From Orlajensenia sp001423545 (GTDB taxonomy: Bacteria; Actinomycetota; Actinomycetes; Actinomycetales; Microbacteriaceae), in contig LMOK01000003.1 of the NCBI GenBank assembly GCA_001423545.1, forward strand, positions 496,001 to 560,000: a stretch of 64,000 nucleotides of DNA, given 5' to 3'. This document shows, one piece after another, positions 8,717 to 16,279 of this stretch (within the stretch, counting starts at the first letter, position 1; every line of letters starts with the position of its first letter). The position numbers and the translations under genes are program-made. The notes beneath the pieces are model-generated. The model was not told where the DNA came from, searched no databases, and was given only the letters and a program-made list of their open reading frames with translations.

Positions 8717-9966
8717 GCGGTTCCTTCGGTGCTGGAGGCGAGGGGTGATTCGGTGGCGGATGCCGGAACGGATGCCGGGCTGGCGGATGCCGGGCTGACG
8801 GATGCCGCGAGCCAGTCGGCCCCGGCGTGCTCCCCGAGCCGCGGGGGCCGCGAGCCGTAGGCGGCTGGATCGCTCGCGAGGCGGATGGGGTTGGCGATGG
8901 AGCGGCTGCCGTCGACCTCGACGACGGGCGCGAGTCCGAGCGACTCGGCGAAGGCGATGGCCTCGCCGACGTCGTTCACGAGCCCGGCAGGGACGCCTGC
9001 GGCACTGAGGCGCGAGACCCAGTCGGATGCCGGAGCCGTTGCCAGGCGCTGCTCGATGACGGCGCGCAGCTCGCCGCGGTGCGCGACCCGCAGCGGGTTG
9101 GTGGCGAAGCGGGGGTCATCGAGGGCCGGATCGCCGAGCACCGCGGCCAACACCCCGAACTGCCGGTCGTTGCCCACAGCGATCACGAGGTCGCGGTCTG
9201 CGGCACGGAACGACTCGTAGGGGGCGATGCTCGGGTGCGCGTTGCCCATCCGCCGCGGTGCGACGCCGGTGGCGAGGGTGCTCGACGCCTGGTTGACGAG
9301 GCCCGAGAGCAGGCTGGAGAGCAGGTCGACCTGCACGAGCGAGCCGGGCGCCGCCGCGCCTGGGCCCGTCGGCCCGCCAGCGGCATCCCGAGCCCGCAGT
9401 GCCAGCAGGATTCCCGACAACGCGTTGAGCCCGGTGAGCACGTCGACGAGGGCGACCCCGGCCTTGGTCGGGTCGCCGTCGGGGCCACCGGTCACGCTCA
9501 TGAGCCCGCCGACCGCCTGAACGAGCAGGTCGTACCCGGGCAGCGCCGCTCCGTCGCCGGCACCGAAGCCGGTGATCGAGCAGTAGACGACGCCGGGATT
9601 CGCGGCCCGAACCGACTCGAAGTCGAGGCCGAAGCGATCCATCACGCCGGGCCGGAAGTTCTCCACGACGACGTCGGCCGAGAACGCCAGTCGTCGTGCT
9701 TCGGCGAGGCCGCCATCCGTGGTCAGGTCCAGCACCACCGAGCGCTTGCTGCGATTGACGCTGGCGAAGTAGGTGGAGGCACCGGATGCGTCCACCGGCG
9801 GAGTCCACGACCGGGTGTCATCGCCGGCCGGCGGCTCGATCTTCACGACGTCGGCGCCGAAGTCGGCGAGCATCATCGTGGCGTAGGGCCCGGCGAGCAC
9901 CCGGGAGAAGTCTGCGACGCGCACGCCGGAGAGCGGCCCTCGCCGTTCCCCGTCGTCGCTGGTCAT
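8713..9966 (-). CDS. class III CoA-transferase (CaiB/BaiF, glutarate-type)
   Basis: 417 residues. The N-terminus GPLSGVRVADFSRVLAGPYA and ADFGADVVKIEPPAGDDTR are the family start; the acyl-carrying Asp lies in VALVDVLTG. The C-terminal ~40 residues are Ala/Ser/Pro-rich low complexity (SVSPASASPASVPASATESP), unlike the family core, so the tail may be recent or unstructured. First gene of the CoA-transferase/GcdH/ALDH operon. Pairing with GcdH suggests succinyl-CoA:glutarate CoA transfer. The start at 9966 follows an AAGGCGG ribosome site. Confidence 0.87.
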   Translation of the reverse strand: MTSDDGERRGPLSGVRVADFSRVLAGPYATMMLADFGADVVKIEPPAGDDTRSWTPPVDASGASTYFASVNRSKRSVVLDLTTDGGLAEARRLAFSADVVVENFRPGVMDRFGLDFESVRAANPGVVYCSITGFGAGDGAALPGYDLLVQAVGGLMSVTGGPDGDPTKAGVALVDVLTGLNALSGILLALRARDAAGGPTGPGAAAPGSLVQVDLLSSLLSGLVNQASSTLATGVAPRRMGNAHPSIAPYESFRAADRDLVIAVGNDRQFGVLAAVLGDPALDDPRFATNPLRVAHRGELRAVIEQRLATAPASDWVSRLSAAGVPAGLVNDVGEAIAFAESLGLAPVVEVDGSRSIANPIRLASDPAAYGSRPPRLGEHAGADWLAASVSPASASPASVPASATESPLASSTEGTA

Positions 9967-9998
9967 CCATCCGCCTTCGCATGTCCCGAATGCGATTC

Positions 9999-10042
9999 AT
10001 CCTAGACCGAATGATTTTCTGAGGGCCAGCCCTCCATTCGGT
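9999..10042. promoter_or_regulatory. divergent promoter with ACCGAATG inverted repeat (putative GntR operator)
   Basis: ACCGAATG (10006-10013) and CATTCGGT (10035-10042) form an 8-bp perfect inverted repeat 21 nt apart between the CoA-transferase operon and gntR. On the minus strand TAGGAT (10004-9999) is a -10 candidate for the operon. The left half-site reads ACCGAATGATTTTCT, closely matched at 11567 and 16184. Confidence 0.6.
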
Positions 10043-10048
10043 TAGGGT
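10043..10048 (+). promoter_or_regulatory. -10 box of leaderless gntR
   Basis: TAGGGT followed by 7 nt and ATG at 10056. This spacing puts the transcription start at or next to the start codon. It argues for ATG 10056 over the upstream GTG 10047 and ATG 10050. Confidence 0.5.
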
Positions 10049-10055
10049 GATGGCC

Positions 10056-10865
10056 ATGGGCGATTCACAGGCGAGGGCGGAGGCGCAGGCCCCACGGGTC
10101 GGATCCGCCGCTCGCGAGGCGATCTTCGCGCAGCTGGCGGACACCGGCCGCTCGGAGCAGGTGGCCCAGCGACTGACCGACGCCATCATCCTCGGCGTGC
10201 TCGCGCCCGGTGAGCGCCTGCCCAGCGAGCCCGATCTCTCGCGTCGCTTCGGCGTCGCCCTCATCACCGTGCGCGAGGGTCTCGGCATCCTGCGCGACGC
10301 CGGCCTGGTGGAGACCCGCCGCGGCCGCGAGGGCGGGAGCTTCGTCACCGGCGACGCCCTGCACGGCGGACTGCTCGATGCCCGCTTGCACGCCCTGACC
10401 CAGGTCGAGCTCTCCGACATGGCCGTGTACTTCGCGACCATCCTGGCCGGCTGCGCCGAACGTGCTGCCGTGCGGGCGACGGATGCCGAGGGCGAGCGTC
10501 TCGCGGCCCAGGTCGCCGGCATCGACGTGGCCACGGCCGCAGCGGCGCGCTTCGACATCGGCGGGCTGTTCCTCGAACTCGCCGTGCTCAGCCAGTCGGC
10601 CCGTCTCGTGCGCGAGCAGATCCGGGTGCAGGCCGAGTTCGGCCCGCTCCTGCTGCTCGCCCTCGACGACGACGACACTCGCGTGGCGGTGCTGAGCACG
10701 AGCACGGCCATCGCCGCGGCCGTCAGCGCCCACGCTCCCGCCGTCGCCCGCGAGCTCGTCTCGGCCATGGTGCAGACCCTCGCCGAGGGCCTGCTCGCCG
10801 CCAAGACCAGCCTGCACCGCGAGGAGGTGCTCCGTGACCGCGACACTGCCGACGACGTCGCCTGA
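10056..10865 (+). CDS. GntR/FadR-family transcriptional regulator
   Basis: 269 residues from ATG 10056. The winged helix spans about residues 25-85 (LTDAIILGVLAPGERLPSEP, VREGLGILRDAGLVETRRG). The C-terminal all-helical FCD ligand domain follows. It is divergent from the CoA-transferase operon and is probably its repressor, with the ACCGAATG inverted repeat in the gap as a candidate operator. Its 3' end overlaps the cache-domain gene by 32 nt, so both are expressed together. Confidence 0.88.
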   Translation: MGDSQARAEAQAPRVGSAAREAIFAQLADTGRSEQVAQRLTDAIILGVLAPGERLPSEPDLSRRFGVALITVREGLGILRDAGLVETRRGREGGSFVTGDALHGGLLDARLHALTQVELSDMAVYFATILAGCAERAAVRATDAEGERLAAQVAGIDVATAAAARFDIGGLFLELAVLSQSARLVREQIRVQAEFGPLLLLALDDDDTRVAVLSTSTAIAAAVSAHAPAVARELVSAMVQTLAEGLLAAKTSLHREEVLRDRDTADDVA

Positions 10866-11556
10866 GCACTGCGCCGCGGCCGTCAGCGAGCTGTTCGGCG
10901 AGGTCTTCGAGCAGCTCGCCGGCTGGCGTGAGGAGATCGTGGCCACGCTCGCCGATGCCGCTGCGCCGGCGACAGCGGCATCCGTCGACGACCTCGTCTC
11001 ATCGAGGGTGCTGCCCGAACTCGTCAGCGAGAACCCCCTGCTCGTCGGGGCCGGCTTCATCGCGGCCCCCGGCGTCGTCGCCGGACGCGACGTGCACTTC
11101 GCCTGGTGGCTCGGCCCCCTCGACGCCGGCCCGCTCTTCGGCAGCACGACCGAGCCCACCCGCCTCGACCTCACCACCCGGTCCCACGCCGAGTACCTGC
11201 GCGACGTGCGCGCCCTCGAGTGGTACGCCACGCCGGCCGAGACGCAGGCGACCCACGTCACGGGACCCTACGTCGATCACCTCTGCACCTGCGACTACAT
11301 CCTCACCCTCACCATGCCCGTGACCGTGGGCGAGCGGATGCTGGGCGTCGTTGGAGCCGACATCGCCGTGCGTCGCCTCGAACGCGAGCTTCTCCCCCTG
11401 CTGCTGCTCATCGACGAGCCGCTCGCCCTGGTCAACGCCGCGGGCCGCGTCATCATCTCGACGGATCCGGCCGCCCAGCCGGGATCACTCGTCACCGCTG
11501 CGGCCGAACAGTTCGTCTGCACGGGAACGCCGCTCGCGATCGATCGCCTGAGCTGA
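10834..11556 (+). CDS. cache-domain protein
   Basis: 240 residues starting at GTG 10834, 7 nt after a strong GAGGAGG site that lies inside gntR. The central region resembles a PDC/cache sensing fold: ENPLLVGAGFIAAPGVVAGR, HFAWWLGP, TGPYVDHLCTCDYILTLTMP, GVVGADIAV. No transmembrane segment, kinase or methyl-acceptor domain is seen, so this would be a soluble ligand-binding protein. Such proteins occur next to FadR-type regulators in actinobacteria; a helper role in effector sensing is inference. Confidence 0.75.
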   Translation: MTATLPTTSPEHCAAAVSELFGEVFEQLAGWREEIVATLADAAAPATAASVDDLVSSRVLPELVSENPLLVGAGFIAAPGVVAGRDVHFAWWLGPLDAGPLFGSTTEPTRLDLTTRSHAEYLRDVRALEWYATPAETQATHVTGPYVDHLCTCDYILTLTMPVTVGERMLGVVGADIAVRRLERELLPLLLLIDEPLALVNAAGRVIISTDPAAQPGSLVTAAAEQFVCTGTPLAIDRLS

Positions 11557-11566
11557 ATCATTGCAA

Positions 11567-11600
11567 ACCGGATGTTTTCTGGCGGCCGGTGATTTAGGCT
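11567..11600 (+). promoter_or_regulatory. promoter with ACCGGATG half-site, upstream of SSADH
   Basis: ACCGGATGTTTTCTG at 11567-11581 repeats the motif of the gntR promoter. TAGGCT at 11595-11600 is a good -10 box, with the motif covering the -35 position. The transcript leader would be about 68 nt. Confidence 0.55.
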
Positions 11601-11674
11601 GATCCTCGTGCAGGCAGTGTCGCGGCGCCATCGTGGATCCGCACCCAGCACGTTCTCGTCACGAAGGGACTGGC

Positions 11675-13042
11675 ATGACCGACTACGCAGTGATCGATCC
11701 GGCAACCGGGGAGACCGTCCAGAGTTACCCCACGATCACCGATGAGGCCCTGACGGCCGCCATCGCCTCAGCGGATGCCGCACACTCCGGGTGGGCGCGC
11801 TCCACCAGCCCCGCCGACCGCGCAGCGCTCATCCGCCGTGTGGGCGAGCTGCACACCGAGCGCCGCGAGGAGCTCGCGAAGATCATCGTGCGCGAGATGG
11901 GCAAGCCCATCGAGCAGGCACTCGGCGAGGTCGACTTCGCCGCGGACATCTACGGCTACTACGCCGACATCTCCCCCGACGTGCTCGCCGACGAGCCCGT
12001 CAAGCTGTTGGCCGGCGAGGGCAGCGCCGTCATCCGTCGCAGCTCGCTCGGCGTTCTGCTCGGCATCATGCCGTGGAACTTCCCGTACTACCAGGTCGCC
12101 CGCTTCGCAGGCCCCAACCTCATCATCGGCAACACCATCCTGCTGAAGCACGCTCCGCAGTGCCCGGAGTCCGCCGCGGCCATCGAGCAGATCTTCTCCG
12201 ACGCCGGCTTCCCCGAGGGTGCCTACGTCAACATCTACGCCACGAACGAGCAGATCGAGACCGTCATCGGCGACCGCCGCGTGCAGGGGGTCTCGCTCAC
12301 GGGCTCCGAGCGCGCCGGAGCCGCCGTCGCCGAGATCGCCGGCCGCAACCTCAAGAAGGTCGTGCTCGAGCTCGGCGGGTCGGACCCGTTCGTGCTCCTC
12401 AGCACCGACGACCTCGACAAGGTGGTCGAGGATGCCGCAGCCGCGCGTCTCGACAACACCGGCCAGTCGTGCAACGCCGCCAAGCGCTTCATCGTGATCG
12501 ACGACCTCTACGAGGACTTCGTGTCGAAGCTCACGGCCAGCTTCGCAGCCACCCAGCCGAGCGACCCGACCTCGGAGGAGAGCAAGCTCGGCCCGCTCTC
12601 GTCCTCGGCCGCGGCCGACCGCCTGCAGGACCAGCTCGACCGCGCAGCAGCCCAGGGCGTCACCGTGCACGCCACGGGCGAGCGCAACGGCAACTACTTC
12701 GCGCCGGTCGTGCTCACCGACATCTCCCCCGAGGCCGACGCGTACCACGAGGAGTTCTTCGGCCCCGTGGCATCCGTCTACCGCGTGGAGTCCGAGGACG
12801 CCGCCGTGACGCTGGCCAACGACACCCCGTTCGGCCTGGGCTCCTACGTCTACACGACGGATGCCGACCAGGCGGCCCGAGTCGCCGATCGCATCGAGGC
12901 CGGCATGGTCTTCGTCAACCTCGTGCTGGCCGACGGCGTCGAGCTGCCCTTCGGCGGCGTGAAGCGTTCGGGCACCGGCCGTGAGATGGGCCGTCTGGGC
13001 GCCGACGAGTTCGTGAACAAGAAGCTCATCCGCGTCGGCTGA
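11675..13042 (+). CDS. NAD(P)-dependent succinate-semialdehyde dehydrogenase
   Basis: 455 residues, the shorter SSADH type (like Sad/GabD1). Marks are GIMPWNFPYYQVARF, VSLTGSERAGAAVAEIAG, VLELGGSDPFVL and the catalytic NTGQSCNAAKRF with Cys266. It oxidises succinate semialdehyde to succinate, the last step of GABA breakdown. ATG 11675 has an AAGGGA site 6 nt upstream. It is a single-gene unit whose promoter carries the same motif as the gntR region, so it may belong to that regulon. A second GabD lies at 42991. Confidence 0.87.
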   Translation: MTDYAVIDPATGETVQSYPTITDEALTAAIASADAAHSGWARSTSPADRAALIRRVGELHTERREELAKIIVREMGKPIEQALGEVDFAADIYGYYADISPDVLADEPVKLLAGEGSAVIRRSSLGVLLGIMPWNFPYYQVARFAGPNLIIGNTILLKHAPQCPESAAAIEQIFSDAGFPEGAYVNIYATNEQIETVIGDRRVQGVSLTGSERAGAAVAEIAGRNLKKVVLELGGSDPFVLLSTDDLDKVVEDAAAARLDNTGQSCNAAKRFIVIDDLYEDFVSKLTASFAATQPSDPTSEESKLGPLSSSAAADRLQDQLDRAAAQGVTVHATGERNGNYFAPVVLTDISPEADAYHEEFFGPVASVYRVESEDAAVTLANDTPFGLGSYVYTTDADQAARVADRIEAGMVFVNLVLADGVELPFGGVKRSGTGREMGRLGADEFVNKKLIRVG

Positions 13043-13057
13043 GCCGCCCGTCCCCGC

Positions 13058-13079
13058 CGCTCGCTGAGGGCCGAGCGAA
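13058..13079. repeat. family A half-copy
   Basis: CGCTCGCTGAGGGCCGAGCG, one arm only, abutting family B copies. Confidence 0.6.
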
Positions 13080-13094
13080 GCGGTGGTCTCCCTT

Positions 13095-13144
13095 CCGCTG
13101 ATCGAGTAGCCCGCGAGCGCAGCGAGCAGGCGCATCGAGATCAC
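13095..13144 (+). repeat. family B repeat, copy 1 (+)
   Basis: CCGCTGATCGAGTAG, then CGAGCGCAGCGAG, then CATCGAGATCAC. Forms an inverted pair with 13175-13220. Confidence 0.85.
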
Positions 13145-13174
13145 ACCCGCACCCGACGATCCGGTGATCCGGTG

Positions 13175-13220
13175 GTGGTCTCGATACGTGGCCTCGCTCC
13201 GCTCGGGCACTACTCGATCA
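13175..13220 (-). repeat. family B repeat, copy 2 (-)
   Basis: GGTCTCGATACG ... CTACTCGATCA, the reverse complement of the family consensus, 30 nt from copy 1. Confidence 0.85.
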
Positions 13221-13230
13221 ACGCACACAT

Positions 13231-13281
13231 CCCGCTGATCGAGTAGCCCGCGAGCGCAGCGAGTAGGCGTATCGAGATCAC
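13231..13281 (+). repeat. family B repeat, copy 3 (+), left of GIY-YIG gene
   Basis: CCCGCTGATCGAGTAG ... CGAGCGCAGCGAG ... CGTATCGAGATCAC. Together with 13721-13763 it brackets the GIY-YIG gene as an inverted pair. Confidence 0.85.
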
Positions 13282-13368
13282 TCCTGCACAGAACACGACG
13301 GTCGGCGGACACCGCACGGCACAGGTGCTGCTCGTGCACACGGCGTCGCCGACCCGCATCCTCGACGG

Positions 13369-13701
13369 ATGGCGCACATGTACATGCTGCGCTGCCGAGA
13401 CGGCAGCTACTACGTCGGGAGCACCGTGCAACTCGAGGCGCGAGTGCACCAGCACCAGCTCGGCCTCGGGGCTGAGTACACGAAGCGTCGGTTGCCCGTC
13501 GAACTCGTCTTCGCGCAGTATTTCGAGCGCATCGATGAGGCCTTCGCGATGGAGAAGCGCGTGCAGGGCTGGAGCCGTGCGAAACGCGAAGCCCTCATCC
13601 GAGGTGCCTACGACGAGCTCCCCGGGCTGGCGAAGAAGCGTCGGGCGCGACGCGGCTTCGTGCTACCTCGCAATCCGAAGGCTGAGCCGCCGGCAACCTG
13701 A
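13369..13701 (+). CDS. GIY-YIG nuclease domain protein
   Basis: 110 residues made of one GIY-YIG domain: MYMLRCRDGSYYVGST carries the two Tyr motifs (here Y-M-L / Y-V-G), followed by an Arg (RVHQH) and a Glu (MEKRVQGW) that match the catalytic positions, and a basic tail (KKRRARRGF). It belongs to the small single-domain UPF0213/YhbQ type. Start 13369 or 13378 is possible. The gene has no operon partner, and lies between inverted family B repeats 88 nt upstream and 19 nt downstream. Cellular role of such proteins is not established. Confidence 0.85.
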   Translation: MAHMYMLRCRDGSYYVGSTVQLEARVHQHQLGLGAEYTKRRLPVELVFAQYFERIDEAFAMEKRVQGWSRAKREALIRGAYDELPGLAKKRRARRGFVLPRNPKAEPPAT

Positions 13702-13720
13702 GTCCGGTCGGGTCGATGGG

Positions 13721-13763
13721 GTCTCGATACGTGTCGTCGCTGCGCGCCGGCACTACTCGACCG
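13721..13763 (-). repeat. family B repeat, copy 4 (-), right of GIY-YIG gene
   Basis: GTCTCGATACGTG ... GCACTACTCGACC. A degenerate reverse copy closing the GIY-YIG unit. Confidence 0.75.
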
Positions 13764-13774
13764 CCGGGGCCCCC

Positions 13775-14545
13775 TCAGTCCAGGGGGCGCAGGATGCGGT
13801 CGAGGAACTTCCGCGTGCGCTCGTGCGTCGGCGCCGTGAAGAGCTGCGCCGGCGCACCTCGCTCCACGATCACGCCGCCGTCCATGAACAGCACCTCGTC
13901 GGCGACCTGACGCGCGAAGCTCAGCTCGTGGGTGACGACGACCATGGTCCAGCCCTCGTCGGCCAGCCCCTTCATGACTCCCAGCACATCGCCCACGAGC
14001 TCGGGATCGAGCGCACTGGTCGGCTCGTCGAAGAGCAGCAGGTCGGGCTTCAGCGCCAGCGCCCGCACGATGCCGACGCGCTGCTGCTGGCCGCCGGAGA
14101 GCTCGTGCGGGTAGGCGTCGCGCTTCTCGGCGAGGCCGACACGCTCCAGCAGGGCTTCCGCCTGGGTGACGGCATCCGCTCGCCGCACCCTCTGCACCTG
14201 TACGGGGCCCTCGATGACGTTCTCGAGCACGGTGCGATGCGGGAACAGGTTGTGCTGCTGGAACACCATCGCCGAGCGACTGCGCAGGGCGTCGCGCTCA
14301 GCCTTCGACACCGGCCGGGAGAAGTCGATGGACGGGCCGTGCGCGAACGCCACGACTCCGGCATCCGGGGTCTCCAGTCCGTTCAACGACCGCAGCACGG
14401 TGGTCTTTCCCGATCCGCTCGGTCCGATCAGCACGACGACCTCGCCGCGGCGGACCTCGAGGTCGATGGAGCGGAGGACCTCGGTGTCGCCGAAGCTCTT
14501 GCGCAGCGCCGAGACCGCGAGCAGGGCATCGTCAGTGGGCGACAT
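13775..14545 (-). CDS. polar amino-acid ABC transporter ATP-binding protein
   Basis: 256 residues. Walker A GPSGSGKTT, Q-loop VFQQHNLFPHRT, signature ELSGGQQQRVGI, Walker B LLLFDEPTSALDPE and switch His in VVTHELSFA are all intact. The sequence matches the GlnQ/TcyN-type importers of polar amino acids. It overlaps the permease gene by 14 nt and ends the three-gene operon read leftward from 16036. Confidence 0.92.
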   Translation of the reverse strand: MSPTDDALLAVSALRKSFGDTEVLRSIDLEVRRGEVVVLIGPSGSGKTTVLRSLNGLETPDAGVVAFAHGPSIDFSRPVSKAERDALRSRSAMVFQQHNLFPHRTVLENVIEGPVQVQRVRRADAVTQAEALLERVGLAEKRDAYPHELSGGQQQRVGIVRALALKPDLLLFDEPTSALDPELVGDVLGVMKGLADEGWTMVVVTHELSFARQVADEVLFMDGGVIVERGAPAQLFTAPTHERTRKFLDRILRPLD

Positions 14546-15197
14546 AGCGGTCCAATCTCTTCTCGAGCCTGCCCTGGCCGCTCGAGAGCACCAGGCAGAT
14601 GAGCCAGTACACGAGACCTGCCTCCATGTAGACGATCAGGAACTCGCTGCTGAACGCCGCGATGTTCTGGGCGACGCGGAACAGCTCGGTGACGAGGATG
14701 ACCGAGGCCAGTGACGTGTCCTTCACCAGCGAGATGAAGGTGTTCGACAGCGGCGGCACGGCCACGCGGGCTGCCTGGGGCAGGATGATCCGCTGCAGCG
14801 TCTGCGTGCTCGACATGCCGATCGTGTAGCCGGCCTCCCACTGTCCCTTCGGAACGCTGAGGATCGCGGCCCGGATCACCTCGGCCGCGTACCCGCCCAC
14901 GTTCAGCGAGAACGCTATGACGGCGCTCGGCCACGGGTCGATGACCCAGCCGATCGTCGGCAGGCCGTAGAAGATCACGAACAGCTGCACCAGCAGCGGC
15001 GTCCCGCGGATGATCGAGATGTAGCCGCGGGCGATGCCCGACAGTACCCGGTTCTTGGAGAGCCGCATGAGCGCGATGATGAGCGCGATCACGATCCCGA
15101 TGGCGAACGAGATGAGCGCCAGCGGGATGGTGCCCGTGATGCCGCCCCAGACGATCGGCCAGAACGAGTCGAGGAGCAGCTGCAACCGGTCGTCCAT
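14532..15197 (-). CDS. polar amino-acid ABC transporter permease
   Basis: 221 residues of the HisM/TcyL type: five membrane segments, RGTPLLVQLFVIFYGLP typical of this family, and the EAA loop WEAGYTIGMSSTQTLQRIIL then P. It is the only permease, so it probably works as a homodimer. It follows the binding-protein gene by 35 nt. Confidence 0.92.
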   Translation of the reverse strand: MDDRLQLLLDSFWPIVWGGITGTIPLALISFAIGIVIALIIALMRLSKNRVLSGIARGYISIIRGTPLLVQLFVIFYGLPTIGWVIDPWPSAVIAFSLNVGGYAAEVIRAAILSVPKGQWEAGYTIGMSSTQTLQRIILPQAARVAVPPLSNTFISLVKDTSLASVILVTELFRVAQNIAAFSSEFLIVYMEAGLVYWLICLVLSSGQGRLEKRLDRYVAH

Positions 15198-15232
15198 CAG
15201 CGCAGGCTACAACGTGGAGCAGCCGGCATGGG

Positions 15233-16036
15233 CTACTTCGAGACGTCCGCGCCGAAGTACTTCTCGCCGATCGACGCGATGGTGCCGTCGGCGGTGAGGT
15301 CTTCGAGGGCGCCGTCGATGGCCGCGACCAGTTTCGTCTTGTCCTTGGCGAGCGCGAAGGCGCTGAGCGACGGGTCGTCGGTCTCGGCTGCGACGCGGAT
15401 GCCGCTGTCGCCCTTCGTGTTCACGTAGTCGAGGTAGGTCAGCTTGTCGTTGATGGTCGCGTCGACGCGACCCTGCTCGAGCAGTGCCACGGCCTGCGCC
15501 CAGCCCTCCACGGCCTCGACGTCTGCACCGTTCTCCTCGGCGAGGGCGTACCAGTTGCTGGTGAGCGACTGGGCCGACTTCTTGCCGTCGAGATCGGCGA
15601 AGTCGGTGATGTCGGTGGTGGTGTCCTTGACCACGAGCACGCCGGGCGACGTGGTGTACGGGGTGCTGAAGAGGTACTTCTCCTCGCGCTCCGGGTTGAT
15701 CGACACCTGGTTGGCGATCAGGTCGGTGCGCCCGGAGTCGAGCCCGGCGAAGATGGCGTCCCACTGGGTCTCCTGGAACACGATCTTCAGGTCGAGCTCC
15801 TTCGCGACGGCCGTGATGATGTCGACGTCGTAGCCGGTCAGGTCGCCGGCGCCGTTCTCGTGGAAGCTGAACGGGCGGTAGGTGCCCTCCGTCGCGACAG
15901 TCAGGGTGCCCGCCGTGACGAGGCCGTAGTCGTCGCCGCTGCTCGAACCGTCGGACGATCCGCCGGTGGAGCACCCGGTGAGGGCGATGGCGACGGCCGC
16001 TGTGGCGGCGAGGACGGCGAGGGGGGAGCGACGCAT
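15233..16036 (-). CDS. polar amino-acid ABC transporter binding lipoprotein
   Basis: 267 residues from ATG 16036. It has a signal peptide with lipobox LTGC at about residue 21-24, a Ser/Gly linker, and an SBP_bac_3 domain (VATEGTYRPFSFHENGAGDL, TGYDVDIITAVAKEL). A longer GTG start at 16072 would put a Pro-rich tail before the signal peptide, so 16036 is preferred although no ribosome site precedes it. It resembles cystine/polar amino-acid binders; the substrate is not determinable. Divergent from the APC permease across a 20-bp-arm palindromic operator region. Confidence 0.9.
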   Translation of the reverse strand: MRRSPLAVLAATAAVAIALTGCSTGGSSDGSSSGDDYGLVTAGTLTVATEGTYRPFSFHENGAGDLTGYDVDIITAVAKELDLKIVFQETQWDAIFAGLDSGRTDLIANQVSINPEREEKYLFSTPYTTSPGVLVVKDTTTDITDFADLDGKKSAQSLTSNWYALAEENGADVEAVEGWAQAVALLEQGRVDATINDKLTYLDYVNTKGDSGIRVAAETDDPSLSAFALAKDKTKLVAAIDGALEDLTADGTIASIGEKYFGADVSK

Positions 16037-16158
16037 GAGAGGAGGGTGTCCGATCTGTGGAGCTGGAGGCACGAGTTCCGCGCCCCCGAAGGAAACCTCC
16101 AGCCCAGCACAGGCATTCCCACCTGCGCGAATCTCATGTCCTCGAATTGCGCGAGATC

Positions 16159-16203
16159 AATCATCCGGCGCTATAGCTTTGCGACCGGATGATTCGCTAT
16201 CGT
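16159..16203. promoter_or_regulatory. divergent promoter region with perfect inverted repeat
   Basis: AATCATCCGG (16159-16168) and CCGGATGATT (16185-16194) are perfect 10-bp arms with a 16-nt spacer. TATCGT (16198-16203) is a -10 candidate for the APC permease; TATAGC in the spacer may serve the other strand. ACCGGATGATT here matches the half-sites at 10006 and 11567. Confidence 0.65.
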
Positions 16204-16279
16204 TGCGGCACACACAGTGAGGTGGTGACGGATGCCGGTGGCATCCGCGGCTCCTCTCGGCTTTCACCGAAAGGTCACG

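Noticed and set aside
13058..13281. CRISPR array
   Set aside because: Few, imperfect, inverted copies with irregular spacing and no cas genes.
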